Assembly (NCBI GenBank): GCA_900314365.1
Contig: OMVH01000019.1
Span: 1 to 5,359, forward strand
Source of the DNA: an uncultured Prevotella sp.
GTDB taxonomy: Bacteria; Bacteroidota; Bacteroidia; Bacteroidales; Bacteroidaceae
DNA: 5,359 nucleotides
Direction of reading: 5' to 3'
Shown: positions 1 to 5,359 of the stretch, one piece after another
How the letters are laid out: each line of letters begins with the position of its first letter
Numbering within the stretch: position 1 is the stretch's first letter
Position numbers and translations under genes: made by a program
The notes under the pieces: generated by a model
Seen by the model: the letters and a program-made list of their open reading frames with translations, nothing else
Told to the model about the DNA's origin: nothing
Database searches by the model: none

Positions 1-42
1 ATCGACTACAACGTCTACCATACTAAAGCACCACAGATATGA
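1..42 (+). CDS. 3' end of an upstream gene (partial)
   Basis: Reading from base 1 in frame 1 gives 13 codons (IDYNVYHTKAPQI) and then TGA at 40-42. That stop overlaps the ATG of the next gene as ATGA (39-42). The next gene pair shows exactly the same ATGA arrangement at 287-290, which makes a real, translationally coupled upstream gene more likely than chance. The other two forward frames either stop early (24) or run on out of frame into the next gene. The tail is too short to assign a family or function. It could equally be a fortuitous open stretch. Confidence 0.5.
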   Translation: MDYNVYHTKAPQI

Positions 43-290
43 AAGACATCACTATCTCGGCAAAACGTCAGAAGCACGAACTGCTGACATGGCTCGTCTG
101 CTTCGCCATCTCATTCGTCCTCAATGTCTACGCCATCATCGCCTACGAAAGTTCGGCCATAGAGCTTGTCACCTCGCTCCTCTATGTCATCTGCTTCTCG
201 CTGGTACTTTATGTCGCGTGGGGCTGTCTGCGGATAATCGGACATTTCGTATTCAAGAACACTAAACATAATAACAAAAAACAAGTATGA
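39..290 (+). CDS. Small two-helix inner-membrane protein, unknown function
   Basis: This 83-residue protein has a charged N-terminus (MKDITISAKRQKHE), a hydrophobic segment at about residues 15-35, a short polar turn (YESSA, about 36-40), a second hydrophobic segment at about 42-64, and a basic tail (KNTKHNNKKQV). That pattern predicts a helical hairpin in the inner membrane with both basic ends in the cytoplasm. I see no heme-binding CxxCH, no flavin-attachment motif and no enzymatic motif. Its start overlaps the stop of the preceding reading frame, and its own stop overlaps the start of the Tat-exported oxidoreductase by four bases. Co-translation with that exported enzyme suggests a shared envelope role such as anchoring or assembly, but this is inference from position only. 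The composition and coupling make it a credible gene. Confidence 0.8.
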   Translation: MKDITISAKRQKHELLTWLVCFAISFVLNVYAIIAYESSAIELVTSLLYVICFSLVLYVAWGCLRIIGHFVFKNTKHNNKKQV

Positions 291-1714
291 CAACACGCCG
301 ACAATTCATCAAAGACATGGGCTTGGCAGCCGCCGGACTCTCGCTGGGCTCGACAGGAAGCCTCTTTGCCCATCCCCTGTCATCGAAAGAACATCAGGAA
401 GCCCGCAAGGACAAAGTGAAAATCGCATATATCGGCATAGGCAACCGCGGCGAGCAGGACATTGAGGAGTTTGCCAAGACTGGCCTCGTCGATGTAGTAG
501 CCCTCTGTGATGTCGACCTCGACGGCAAGCAATGCCAAAAGGTGCTCAACATGTATCCTAAGGCTAAACGTTTCCGCAATTTCCGCGAGATGTTCGAGAA
601 ATACAGCTCACAGTTCGATGCTGTCTGTGCGGCAGTGCCCGACCACATGCATTTCCCCGTGGCCATGATGGCCCTCGACTATGGCAAGCATATCTATCTG
701 GAAAAGCCCATGTGCCGTACCTTCCACGAAGGAGAGCTCATGATAGCCAACGCCAAGAAACATCCTAACGTAGTGACTCAAGTGGGAAACCAAGGGCATT
801 CCGAGGCCAACTACTTCCAGTTCAAGGCATGGAAGGATGCCGGTATCATCAAGGACGTAACGGCCGTAACGGCCCATATGAACTCACCACGCCGTTGGCA
901 CAACTACGACGCCAACATCATCACCTACCCCGGCGCACAGCCCATTCCGCAGAATATGGACTGGGATACCTGGCTTGGTGCATGCCAGTATCATACTTTC
1001 AGCGACAAGTACCACCAGGGCAACTGGCGCTGCTGGTATGACTTCGGCATGGGTGCACTCGGCGACTGGGGGGCTCACATCCTCGACACCATCCACGAAT
1101 TCCTCAACTTAGGACTGCCCTATGAGGTGACTATGAAGTACGCCAAGGGACATAATGACTACTTCTATCCTTTCTCCTCTACCATTCTCTTCCGCTTTGG
1201 TGCCCGCGACGGCATGCCTCCCTGCGACATAACATGGTATGACGGTATCGATAATCTGCCACCTCTGCCCGCCAACTACGGTGCCAACACGCAGACCGCA
1301 AATGTGCCTTCAACCAACCAGGGCGACCCCAAGCCAATGAAGCTCAATCCTGGAAAGATTATCTACACGCCTACCCTTACATTCAAGGGCGGCAGTCATG
1401 GATCCACGCTCAGCATGCTTCCCTCGGCAAAGGCTGACGAAGTGAAGCAGCATCTTCCCGAGGTGCCCAAGAGTCCCTCCAACCACTACGTGAACTTCCT
1501 GCACGCCATCCAAGGTACGGAGAAGACACGCTCGCCTTTCGAGATTAACGGTGTACTGAGCGAGGTGTTCTGCCTCGGCGTCATCGCCCAGCGACTCAAC
1601 ACGCAGCTCTTCTTCGACCCACGCACCAAGCAGTTCACCAACAACGACTTCGCCAACTCGCTCCTCGCCGGTATGCCACCGCGAAAGGGCTGGGAAGACT
1701 TCTACAAAATCTGA
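287..1714 (+). CDS. Tat-exported Gfo/Idh/MocA-family NAD(P)-dependent oxidoreductase
   Basis: A 475-residue member of the Gfo/Idh/MocA family, which oxidises or reduces sugar hydroxyls or carbonyls with NAD(P). The N-terminus carries a twin-arginine signal (TTRRQFIK, R4-R5, then a hydrophobic stretch to about residue 28, likely cleaved near LFA/HP). It should therefore be exported folded with its cofactor, as known for Zymomonas glucose-fructose oxidoreductase. The Rossmann domain starts at about 44 with GIGNRG (50-55) and CDVD (74-77). The family EKP motif is at 139-141 (K140). The C-terminal substrate domain has GNQG (167-170) and a GDWGAHILD segment (259-267), in which D260 and H264 are likely active-site residues. 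An insertion at about 315-370 is rich in Pro, Gly and Asn, and the tail PPRKGWEDFYK is typical of the secreted Bacteroidetes subgroup. I did not see the usual signature of GH109 N-acetylgalactosaminidases, so I do not call it one. The start is set by the Tat motif and by the ATGA overlap with the small membrane protein; the leader is A-rich. Next to DUF1080 a role in forming a 3-keto sugar is plausible, but the substrate is unknown. Confidence 0.93.
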   Translation: MTTRRQFIKDMGLAAAGLSLGSTGSLFAHPLSSKEHQEARKDKVKIAYIGIGNRGEQDIEEFAKTGLVDVVALCDVDLDGKQCQKVLNMYPKAKRFRNFREMFEKYSSQFDAVCAAVPDHMHFPVAMMALDYGKHIYLEKPMCRTFHEGELMIANAKKHPNVVTQVGNQGHSEANYFQFKAWKDAGIIKDVTAVTAHMNSPRRWHNYDANIITYPGAQPIPQNMDWDTWLGACQYHTFSDKYHQGNWRCWYDFGMGALGDWGAHILDTIHEFLNLGLPYEVTMKYAKGHNDYFYPFSSTILFRFGARDGMPPCDITWYDGIDNLPPLPANYGANTQTANVPSTNQGDPKPMKLNPGKIIYTPTLTFKGGSHGSTLSMLPSAKADEVKQHLPEVPKSPSNHYVNFLHAIQGTEKTRSPFEINGVLSEVFCLGVIAQRLNTQLFFDPRTKQFTNNDFANSLLAGMPPRKGWEDFYKI

Positions 1715-1721
1715 CATGCAG

Positions 1722-1739
1722 AGACTGGACTGTCCGTCT
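1722..1739 (+). other. Short imperfect hairpin after the oxidoreductase stop
   Basis: AGAC (1722-1725) pairs with GTCT (1736-1739) and GGA (1727-1729) pairs with TCC (1733-1735), with T1726 bulged and a CTG loop. That gives a 7-bp stem directly downstream of the stop codon. It is short and no T-run follows, so it may be chance or a minor 3'-end structure. Confidence 0.3.
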
Positions 1740-1761
1740 TAGCCTGTCAGACCAACAACAC

Positions 1762-1812
1762 GTGAAAGAGCCTCTGCCTACGACAAATTAGGAAAAGCAG
1801 GGCTACTTTCAC
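1762..1812 (+). terminator. Long hairpin; possible terminator or processing element
   Basis: GTGAAAG (1762-1768) and AGCC (1769-1772) followed by CTGC (1774-1777) pair with GCAG (1797-1800), GGCT (1801-1804) and CTTTCAC (1806-1812). This makes 15 base pairs, with one bulged base on each side (T1773 and A1805) and a 19-base A-rich loop. The match is too long to be likely by chance in a 138-base spacer. The bases that follow (attatttatat) are A/T-rich but not a true T-run, so a classical intrinsic terminator is uncertain. Partial termination, RNA processing or 3'-end protection between the two genes are equally possible. Confidence 0.5.
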
Positions 1813-1852
1813 ATTATTTATATAAACAAGAAGTGATTAATACAAGACATTT

Positions 1853-3196
1853 ATGAAGAAATTCACTATATTTGCATTCGCTGCGCTCTTAGCCGTGCCA
1901 GCCTGCGCACAAAACTGGACCCCGCTCTTCAACGGCAAGAACCTCAAAGGGTGGAAGGAACTTAATGGAACAGCTGTTTACAAGGTCGAGGACGGAGCCA
2001 TCGTAGGGCATCCTAAATACGGCTCTCCCAACTCTTTCCTCTGCACAACAAAGAACTACGGCGACTTCATTTTGGAGTTCGACTTCCGTGTCGCTGATGG
2101 CATCAACTCTGGTGTACAGTTTCGCAGCGAGAGTAAGAAGAGCTACAACAAGGGCCGCGTACACGGCTACCAGTACGAAATAGACCCGTCGGGCCGTGCG
2201 TGGACGGCAGGCATCTACGACGAGGCCCGCCGCGCCTGGCTCTATCCGCTCACCATCAATCCACAAGCCAAGACCGCCTTCAGGCACAACGATTGGAACC
2301 ACGCAAGGATTGAATGCTACGGCAGCAGCATGCGTACATGGCTTAACGGAGTGGCCTGCGCAAATCTCTGGGACGATATGACACCTGCGGGATTCATAGG
2401 CTTGCAGGTGCACCAAGTGGGCAACAAGGCCGACGAGGCCAAGACTGTGGCTTGGAAGAACATTCGTATCTGTACGGAGAATGTGAAGGACTATCTCACA
2501 CCGGAAGACAACACGCCGCAGGTGAACAAGATTGACAACACGCTGTCACCCAAGGAGCAGGCCGAGGGATGGAAGCTACTTTGGGACGGTAAGACTACCG
2601 ACGGATGGCGCGGGGCCAAACTGAAGGAGTTCCCAACGAAAGGATGGACCATTGAAAATGGTACTCTTGAAGTGCTCCCGGGCAACGGTGGAGAGTCGGC
2701 TAACGGGGGCGACATCGTAACGAAGCGCACCTATGGCAACTTCATCCTCACAGTGGACTTCAAGATTACCAAAGGTGCCAACAGCGGAATCAAGTACTTT
2801 GTCGACCCGGAGCTCAACAAAGGCAACGGTTCGGCTATAGGCTGTGAATTCCAAATACTCGATGACCTTCGTCATCCCGATGCAAAGTTAGGCGTGAAGG
2901 GTAACCGCAAGCTCGGTTCACTCTACGACCTCATACCGGCTCCGGCAAACAAGACGTTCGACATCAATGCCTGGAACACGGCCGTAATCGTGGTACGGGG
3001 CAATCATGTGGAACATTACTTGAACGGGCAGAAACTAATCGAGTACGACCGTAACAACCAGGAATGGAATGCTCTCGTAGCTTACAGCAAGTACAAGAAC
3101 TGGCCTAACTTCGGCAATCTCAAGGAAGGCCACATCCTGCTACAAGACCACGGACATCAGGTTTGGTTCAAGAACATTAAGATAAAGGAACTGTAA
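1853..3196 (+). CDS. Secreted protein with two tandem DUF1080 (3-keto-disaccharide hydrolase) domains
   Basis: A 447-residue protein with a Sec signal peptide (MKKFTIFAFAALLAVPACA, probable cleavage after ACA before QNW). VPAC at 15-18 could be read as a poor lipobox, but proline at that position makes lipidation doubtful. Two DUF1080 beta-sandwich domains follow, at about 22-207 and about 238-447, joined by a linker. Equivalent landmarks recur in both: LFNGKNLKGW (25-34) and LWDGKTTDGW (243-252); NSGVQF (85-90) and NSGIKY (310-315); YEID (108-111) and CEFQILDD (331-338); WNHARI and WNTAVI; WLNG and YLNG; and an ending of WKNIRI and FKNIKI. The domain is named for cleavage of 3-keto-glycosides and resembles a laminin-G/concanavalin fold. 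Single-domain members are roughly half this length. The second domain keeps the GSLYDLIP and LLQDHG segments often seen in the family, while the first is more divergent, so one domain may bind and the other cleave (inference). Export and the neighbouring oxidoreductase place it in the periplasm or on the cell surface, acting after sugar oxidation. Confidence 0.92.
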   Translation: MKKFTIFAFAALLAVPACAQNWTPLFNGKNLKGWKELNGTAVYKVEDGAIVGHPKYGSPNSFLCTTKNYGDFILEFDFRVADGINSGVQFRSESKKSYNKGRVHGYQYEIDPSGRAWTAGIYDEARRAWLYPLTINPQAKTAFRHNDWNHARIECYGSSMRTWLNGVACANLWDDMTPAGFIGLQVHQVGNKADEAKTVAWKNIRICTENVKDYLTPEDNTPQVNKIDNTLSPKEQAEGWKLLWDGKTTDGWRGAKLKEFPTKGWTIENGTLEVLPGNGGESANGGDIVTKRTYGNFILTVDFKITKGANSGIKYFVDPELNKGNGSAIGCEFQILDDLRHPDAKLGVKGNRKLGSLYDLIPAPANKTFDINAWNTAVIVVRGNHVEHYLNGQKLIEYDRNNQEWNALVAYSKYKNWPNFGNLKEGHILLQDHGHQVWFKNIKIKEL

Positions 3197-3200
3197 GGAC

Positions 3201-3236
3201 TGCTGTCATGCCAGTCTTCGGACTGGCTTAACAGCA
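3201..3236 (+). other. UUCG-capped hairpin between DUF1080 and ApbE-like genes
   Basis: An inner stem GCCAGTC (3210-3216) pairs perfectly with GACTGGC (3221-3227) around a TTCG loop closed by C-G, the exceptionally stable cUUCGg tetraloop. After a 3-by-3 internal loop, an outer stem TGCTGT (3201-3206) pairs with ACAGCA (3231-3236). The structure begins four bases after the DUF1080 stop and ends 21 bases before the GTG start of the next gene. No T-run follows, so a simple intrinsic terminator is not clear. It may stabilise the upstream mRNA 3' end, mark a processing site, or reduce translation of the following gene. Confidence 0.6.
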
Positions 3237-3257
3237 TTCCAAGACTGCTAAAGCCAC

Positions 3258-4091
3258 GTGGGCACAACCGGCATCCAATATCTCTTCCGCACCACTGCTG
3301 ACAGCAAGCTTCTCTGCTATGCTTGGTTTCAGGCCATGCACACGCGGGTTGACATTCTCATCAGTAGTAGTACTGACGAGCAGGGATGCCGGCACGTCGT
3401 AGACGAAGCAGCATCGGTCATCCACGAAATAGAGCTCAAGGCCAACTGCTTCGACCCTCATAGCGAGCTGTCCAGAGTGAACCGACTGGCTGCCACACGC
3501 ATCGTTCCGCTCTCAGAGGACCTTCGCAATGCTTTGCAGCAGTGTCTGGACTACCATCGGCTCACGGACGGGCTCTTCGACATCACCACTGACTCTCTGT
3601 CGTTCAGTCCCAAAACAGACACCGAGGTGTCGCTCTCGACAGAGGGCATAAGCTTTGCGCAGCCAGGCATCAAACTCAATATGTCGGGCTTCATCAAGGG
3701 CTATGCACTCGACAGGGTCGGAGACCTGCTGCGACGGGAAGGCTTCGAATCAGCGCTCGTGAGCCTGGGCACAAGCTCCGTCATGGCCATAGGACACCAA
3801 CATGGAAGCGACGGATGGCGAATGAGATTGCCCGGAGCAGAGGGAAGCATCGTGCTCCACGACGAATGCCTCACCACCTCAGGCAATGACAGTCCCGGAA
3901 GGCATCATATCATCAACCCAAAGACGGGCCACTACGTGGAAGGTATGAGCACTGTATCGGTAGTGACAGAAAGCGCCACTGTGGGAGAAGTGATGTCAAC
4001 CTGCCTCTTCATCGCCCCACCGGCCATTAGGCAAACACTTATTAAGCAATTCAAAGTAAGACACTGGTACACTTCGCCTCCCATAGATTAG
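3258..4091 (+). CDS. ApbE-like FAD:protein FMN transferase, divergent, no signal peptide
   Basis: A 277-residue ApbE-family protein. Classical members move FMN from FAD onto a Ser or Thr of a target protein, mostly outside the cytoplasmic membrane. Family landmarks in order are AMHTRVDI (26-33, matching the usual AMGTxxxI), FDPHSELSRVN (65-75), GLFDIT (105-110), KGYALD (147-152), a GG-like site reading SLGTSS (169-174), HIINPKTG (217-224), and the metal-site region GEVMST (243-248). Several differ from the classical pattern: His for Gly in AMGT, Thr for the second Gly of GG, and Glu244 where an Asp normally binds magnesium. Thr248 is kept. An in-frame TAA at 3249-3251 blocks any upstream extension. 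GTG at 3258 is therefore the only start that keeps the whole AMHT region; ATG 3336 would begin inside that motif. No signal peptide or lipobox is visible, and the protein is shorter than typical lipoprotein members, so it is either cytoplasmic or N-terminally eroded. No acceptor with a (S/T)GA(S/T) site is encoded here. A divergent or repurposed activity is possible. Confidence 0.85.
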   Translation: MGTTGIQYLFRTTADSKLLCYAWFQAMHTRVDILISSSTDEQGCRHVVDEAASVIHEIELKANCFDPHSELSRVNRLAATRIVPLSEDLRNALQQCLDYHRLTDGLFDITTDSLSFSPKTDTEVSLSTEGISFAQPGIKLNMSGFIKGYALDRVGDLLRREGFESALVSLGTSSVMAIGHQHGSDGWRMRLPGAEGSIVLHDECLTTSGNDSPGRHHIINPKTGHYVEGMSTVSVVTESATVGEVMSTCLFIAPPAIRQTLIKQFKVRHWYTSPPID

Positions 4092-4109
4092 TTCATAAAT
4101 AAAAAGAAT
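4092..4109 (+). promoter_or_regulatory. A/T-rich translation-initiation spacer before the fucosidase
   Basis: The 18 bases between the ApbE-like stop and the fucosidase ATG are almost all A or T (ttcataaataaaaagaat). There is no room for a terminator plus promoter, so the two genes should be co-transcribed. A-rich leaders commonly serve translation initiation in Bacteroidetes in place of a Shine-Dalgarno sequence, and aagaa is at best a weak purine tract. Confidence 0.5.
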
Positions 4110-5359
4110 ATGACACATAACCCATTGGCAAGTTTATTCACAGCAGCACTTCTGTTGCTGGGAGTATACAGCAACGCCTCAACCAAAGTAAAGGCTCCGG
4201 CACCCATCAGTCCGATTCCCACACGGAATCAGGTTGACTGGCAGCGTATGGAGACTACCGCCTTCATACATTTTGGCATGAACACGTTCCACAATCTGGA
4301 ATGGGGCGACGGCTCCGCACCGGCCACAGAATTCGCCCCGCAAAGCGTTGACTGCGACCAATGGGCCCGCGTGCTCAGCGAGGGTGGCATCAAAGAAGTA
4401 ATCCTCACCTGCAAGCATCACGACGGCTTCTGCCTCTGGCCCTCACGCTACACGGACTATACAATAGCTCATTCGCCCTACAAGAACGGAAAGGGCGACA
4501 TCGTGGGCGAAATGGCTGCTGCCTGCCGCAAATACGGTCTGAAGTTCGGCATCTATCTTTCACCTTGGGACCGTCATCAGGCCTCCTACGGAACTCCTGC
4601 CTATGTGGAGCACTACTATAAACAGCTGCGTGAGCTCCTCACCAACTACGGCGACATCTACGAGGTGTGGCTCGACGGTGCCAATGGCGGCGACGGATAC
4701 TACGGGGGAGCCAACGAAAAGCGCACCATCGACCGACGTACCTACTACGATTTCAGCCGAGCCGCCAAGATGGTGGCCGAGCTGCAGCCCCACGCTGTCA
4801 TATTCTCAGATGCCGGACCGGGCTGCCGATGGGTGGGCAACGAGAAGGGATTTGCCGACCCTACTAACTGGTCGTTCCTTCGCTCGAAAGATGTTTTCGT
4901 GGGCTACGACAAAGCAGAAGAACTCACAACGGGGCATCCTGACGGCGATATGTGGGCAGCGTCAGAGTGTGATGTCTCCATCCGACCGGGGTGGTTCTAT
5001 CATGCCAACGAGGATGCCAAGGTGAAGACACCAGATGAGCTCCTCGAAATCTACTACAAAAGTGTGGGGCGCAACGGCCTGATGCTTCTCAACCTGCCTC
5101 CTGGTCCCGACGGCAGAATCCACGAAGCTGACATCAACAGCCTCATGAACTTCCGCAAGAAATTAAACGCCGAACTGGGACATAACCTTGCCAACAAGGC
5201 TAAGGTGAAGGCTTCCGACAGCCGGGGCAATGGATACGGTGCCGCAACCGTTAACGATGGGAACTTCGACACCTACTGGGCTCCCCACGACGGAATCACC
5301 AATGGCATGCTCACACTGACCTTCCCCAAGGCAACAGCCATCAACAGACTGATGCTGCA
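4110..5359 (+). CDS. GH29 alpha-L-fucosidase with C-terminal F5/8-type domain (3' truncated by window)
   Basis: The reading frame is open from ATG 4110 to the window end, giving 416 complete codons plus two bases. The N-terminus is a likely Sec signal (hydrophobic residues about 6-20, possible cleavage after SNA at 23), unusual in lacking Lys or Arg in its first residues. The catalytic domain of glycoside hydrolase family 29 spans about 35-355: HFGMNTF (54-60), CKHHDGFCLW (101-110), FGIYLSPWD (146-154), VWLDG (186-190) with D189 as the expected retaining nucleophile, and ECDVSIRPGWFYH (286-298) with E286 as the likely acid/base. The ASE...IRPGWFY pattern resembles the GH29-B type, which favours alpha-1,3/1,4-linked fucose on branched glycans, but specificity cannot be proven here. 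From about 359 a discoidin-like (F5/8 type C, CBM32-like) domain begins (NLANKAKVKASD, then NDGNFDTYW at 382-390), probably for carbohydrate binding. The enzyme would remove terminal fucose in the periplasm or at the cell surface. It follows the ApbE-like gene by 18 bases and is probably in the same transcript. Confidence 0.95.
   Translation, partial: MTHNPLASLFTAALLLLGVYSNASTKVKAPAPISPIPTRNQVDWQRMETTAFIHFGMNTFHNLEWGDGSAPATEFAPQSVDCDQWARVLSEGGIKEVILTCKHHDGFCLWPSRYTDYTIAHSPYKNGKGDIVGEMAAACRKYGLKFGIYLSPWDRHQASYGTPAYVEHYYKQLRELLTNYGDIYEVWLDGANGGDGYYGGANEKRTIDRRTYYDFSRAAKMVAELQPHAVIFSDAGPGCRWVGNEKGFADPTNWSFLRSKDVFVGYDKAEELTTGHPDGDMWAASECDVSIRPGWFYHANEDAKVKTPDELLEIYYKSVGRNGLMLLNLPPGPDGRIHEADINSLMNFRKKLNAELGHNLANKAKVKASDSRGNGYGAATVNDGNFDTYWAPHDGITNGMLTLTFPKATAINRLML

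Larger units (their letters stand above)
1715..1852 (+). other. Intergenic spacer before the DUF1080 gene
   Basis: These 138 bases separate the oxidoreductase from the DUF1080 gene, the largest gap in the window. The first half holds a short imperfect hairpin (1722-1739) and a long stable one (1762-1812), and the last 40 bases are A/T-rich. I looked for the Bacteroidetes promoter pattern (TTTG, about 20 bases, TAnnTTTG) and found no convincing match. Transcription of the downstream genes may be by read-through or from an unrecognised promoter. The bases just before the ATG (taatacaagacattt) are A-rich, as usual for translation starts in this phylum, and no AGGAGG-like site is present. Confidence 0.6.

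Noticed and set aside
287..1714. GH109 alpha-N-acetylgalactosaminidase identity for the Tat-exported oxidoreductase
   Set aside because: GH109 enzymes share the Tat signal and fold, but I do not see their characteristic signature segment, and the DUF1080 neighbour fits a sugar oxidoreductase better.
1310..1717. Minus-strand open frame of 135 codons over the 3' end of the oxidoreductase
   Set aside because: It is antisense to conserved family sequence, with Val/Glu/Leu-rich low-information content and no recognisable domain.
1805..1852. Bacteroidetes-type promoter (TTTG and TAnnTTTG) before the DUF1080 gene
   Set aside because: The region is A/T-rich, but no pair of boxes with acceptable spacing matches; TATATAAAC and TTATTTAT are not good -7 matches.
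1889..2416. Minus-strand open frame of 175 codons within the DUF1080 gene
   Set aside because: It lies wholly inside a well-supported gene, its product has no recognisable motif and an odd Val/Ala-rich composition, and it has no leader or partner gene. It is a shadow frame.
3208..3231. Seven-codon ATG reading frame (MPVFGLA) inside the UUCG hairpin, as a possible leader peptide
   Set aside because: It is too short to support, has no run of regulatory codons, and its start is buried in a stable stem. The hairpin alone explains the sequence.
4603..5025. Plus-strand open frame of 140 codons in another frame of the fucosidase gene
   Set aside because: The overlapping frame carries the full set of GH29 catalytic motifs. 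This one is Thr/Ser-rich with no motif and is a shadow.

Overview
The window looks like Bacteroidales DNA (Bacteroides, Prevotella or Muribaculaceae type). The reasons are the gene families present, the short A-rich leaders in front of start codons instead of clear Shine-Dalgarno sites, the secreted glycan-processing proteins, and a moderate GC content. No genus can be fixed from the sequence alone. All recognisable genes lie on the + strand, and no stretch above 300 bases lacks a gene.

Layout: (1) the last 13 codons of an upstream gene, ending in an ATGA overlap with (2) a small protein with two predicted membrane helices (39-290). A second ATGA overlap leads into (3) a Tat-exported Gfo/Idh/MocA-family oxidoreductase (287-1714). 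After a 138-base spacer carrying a long hairpin comes (4) a secreted protein with two tandem DUF1080 (3-keto-disaccharide hydrolase) domains (1853-3196). A 61-base spacer with a UUCG-capped hairpin precedes (5) an ApbE-like flavin transferase, apparently GTG-started and without a signal peptide (3258-4091). After 18 A/T-rich bases follows (6) a GH29 alpha-L-fucosidase with the beginning of a C-terminal F5/8-type (discoidin-like) domain, cut by the window end (4110 onward).

Working model (inference): this is a cluster for envelope glycan or glycoside breakdown. Families like (3) and (4) take part in an oxidative route, in which a sugar hydroxyl (typically C3) is oxidised to a ketone and the keto-glycoside is then cleaved by a DUF1080 enzyme. 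The fucosidase would trim fucose from the substrate by ordinary hydrolysis. The ApbE-like protein suggests a link to covalent flavin chemistry, but its acceptor is not visible here and several of its motif residues differ from the classical family. The most interesting points are the oxidoreductase/DUF1080/ApbE/fucosidase combination, the translationally coupled small membrane protein, the tandem DUF1080 architecture, the divergent ApbE, and the two structured spacers.
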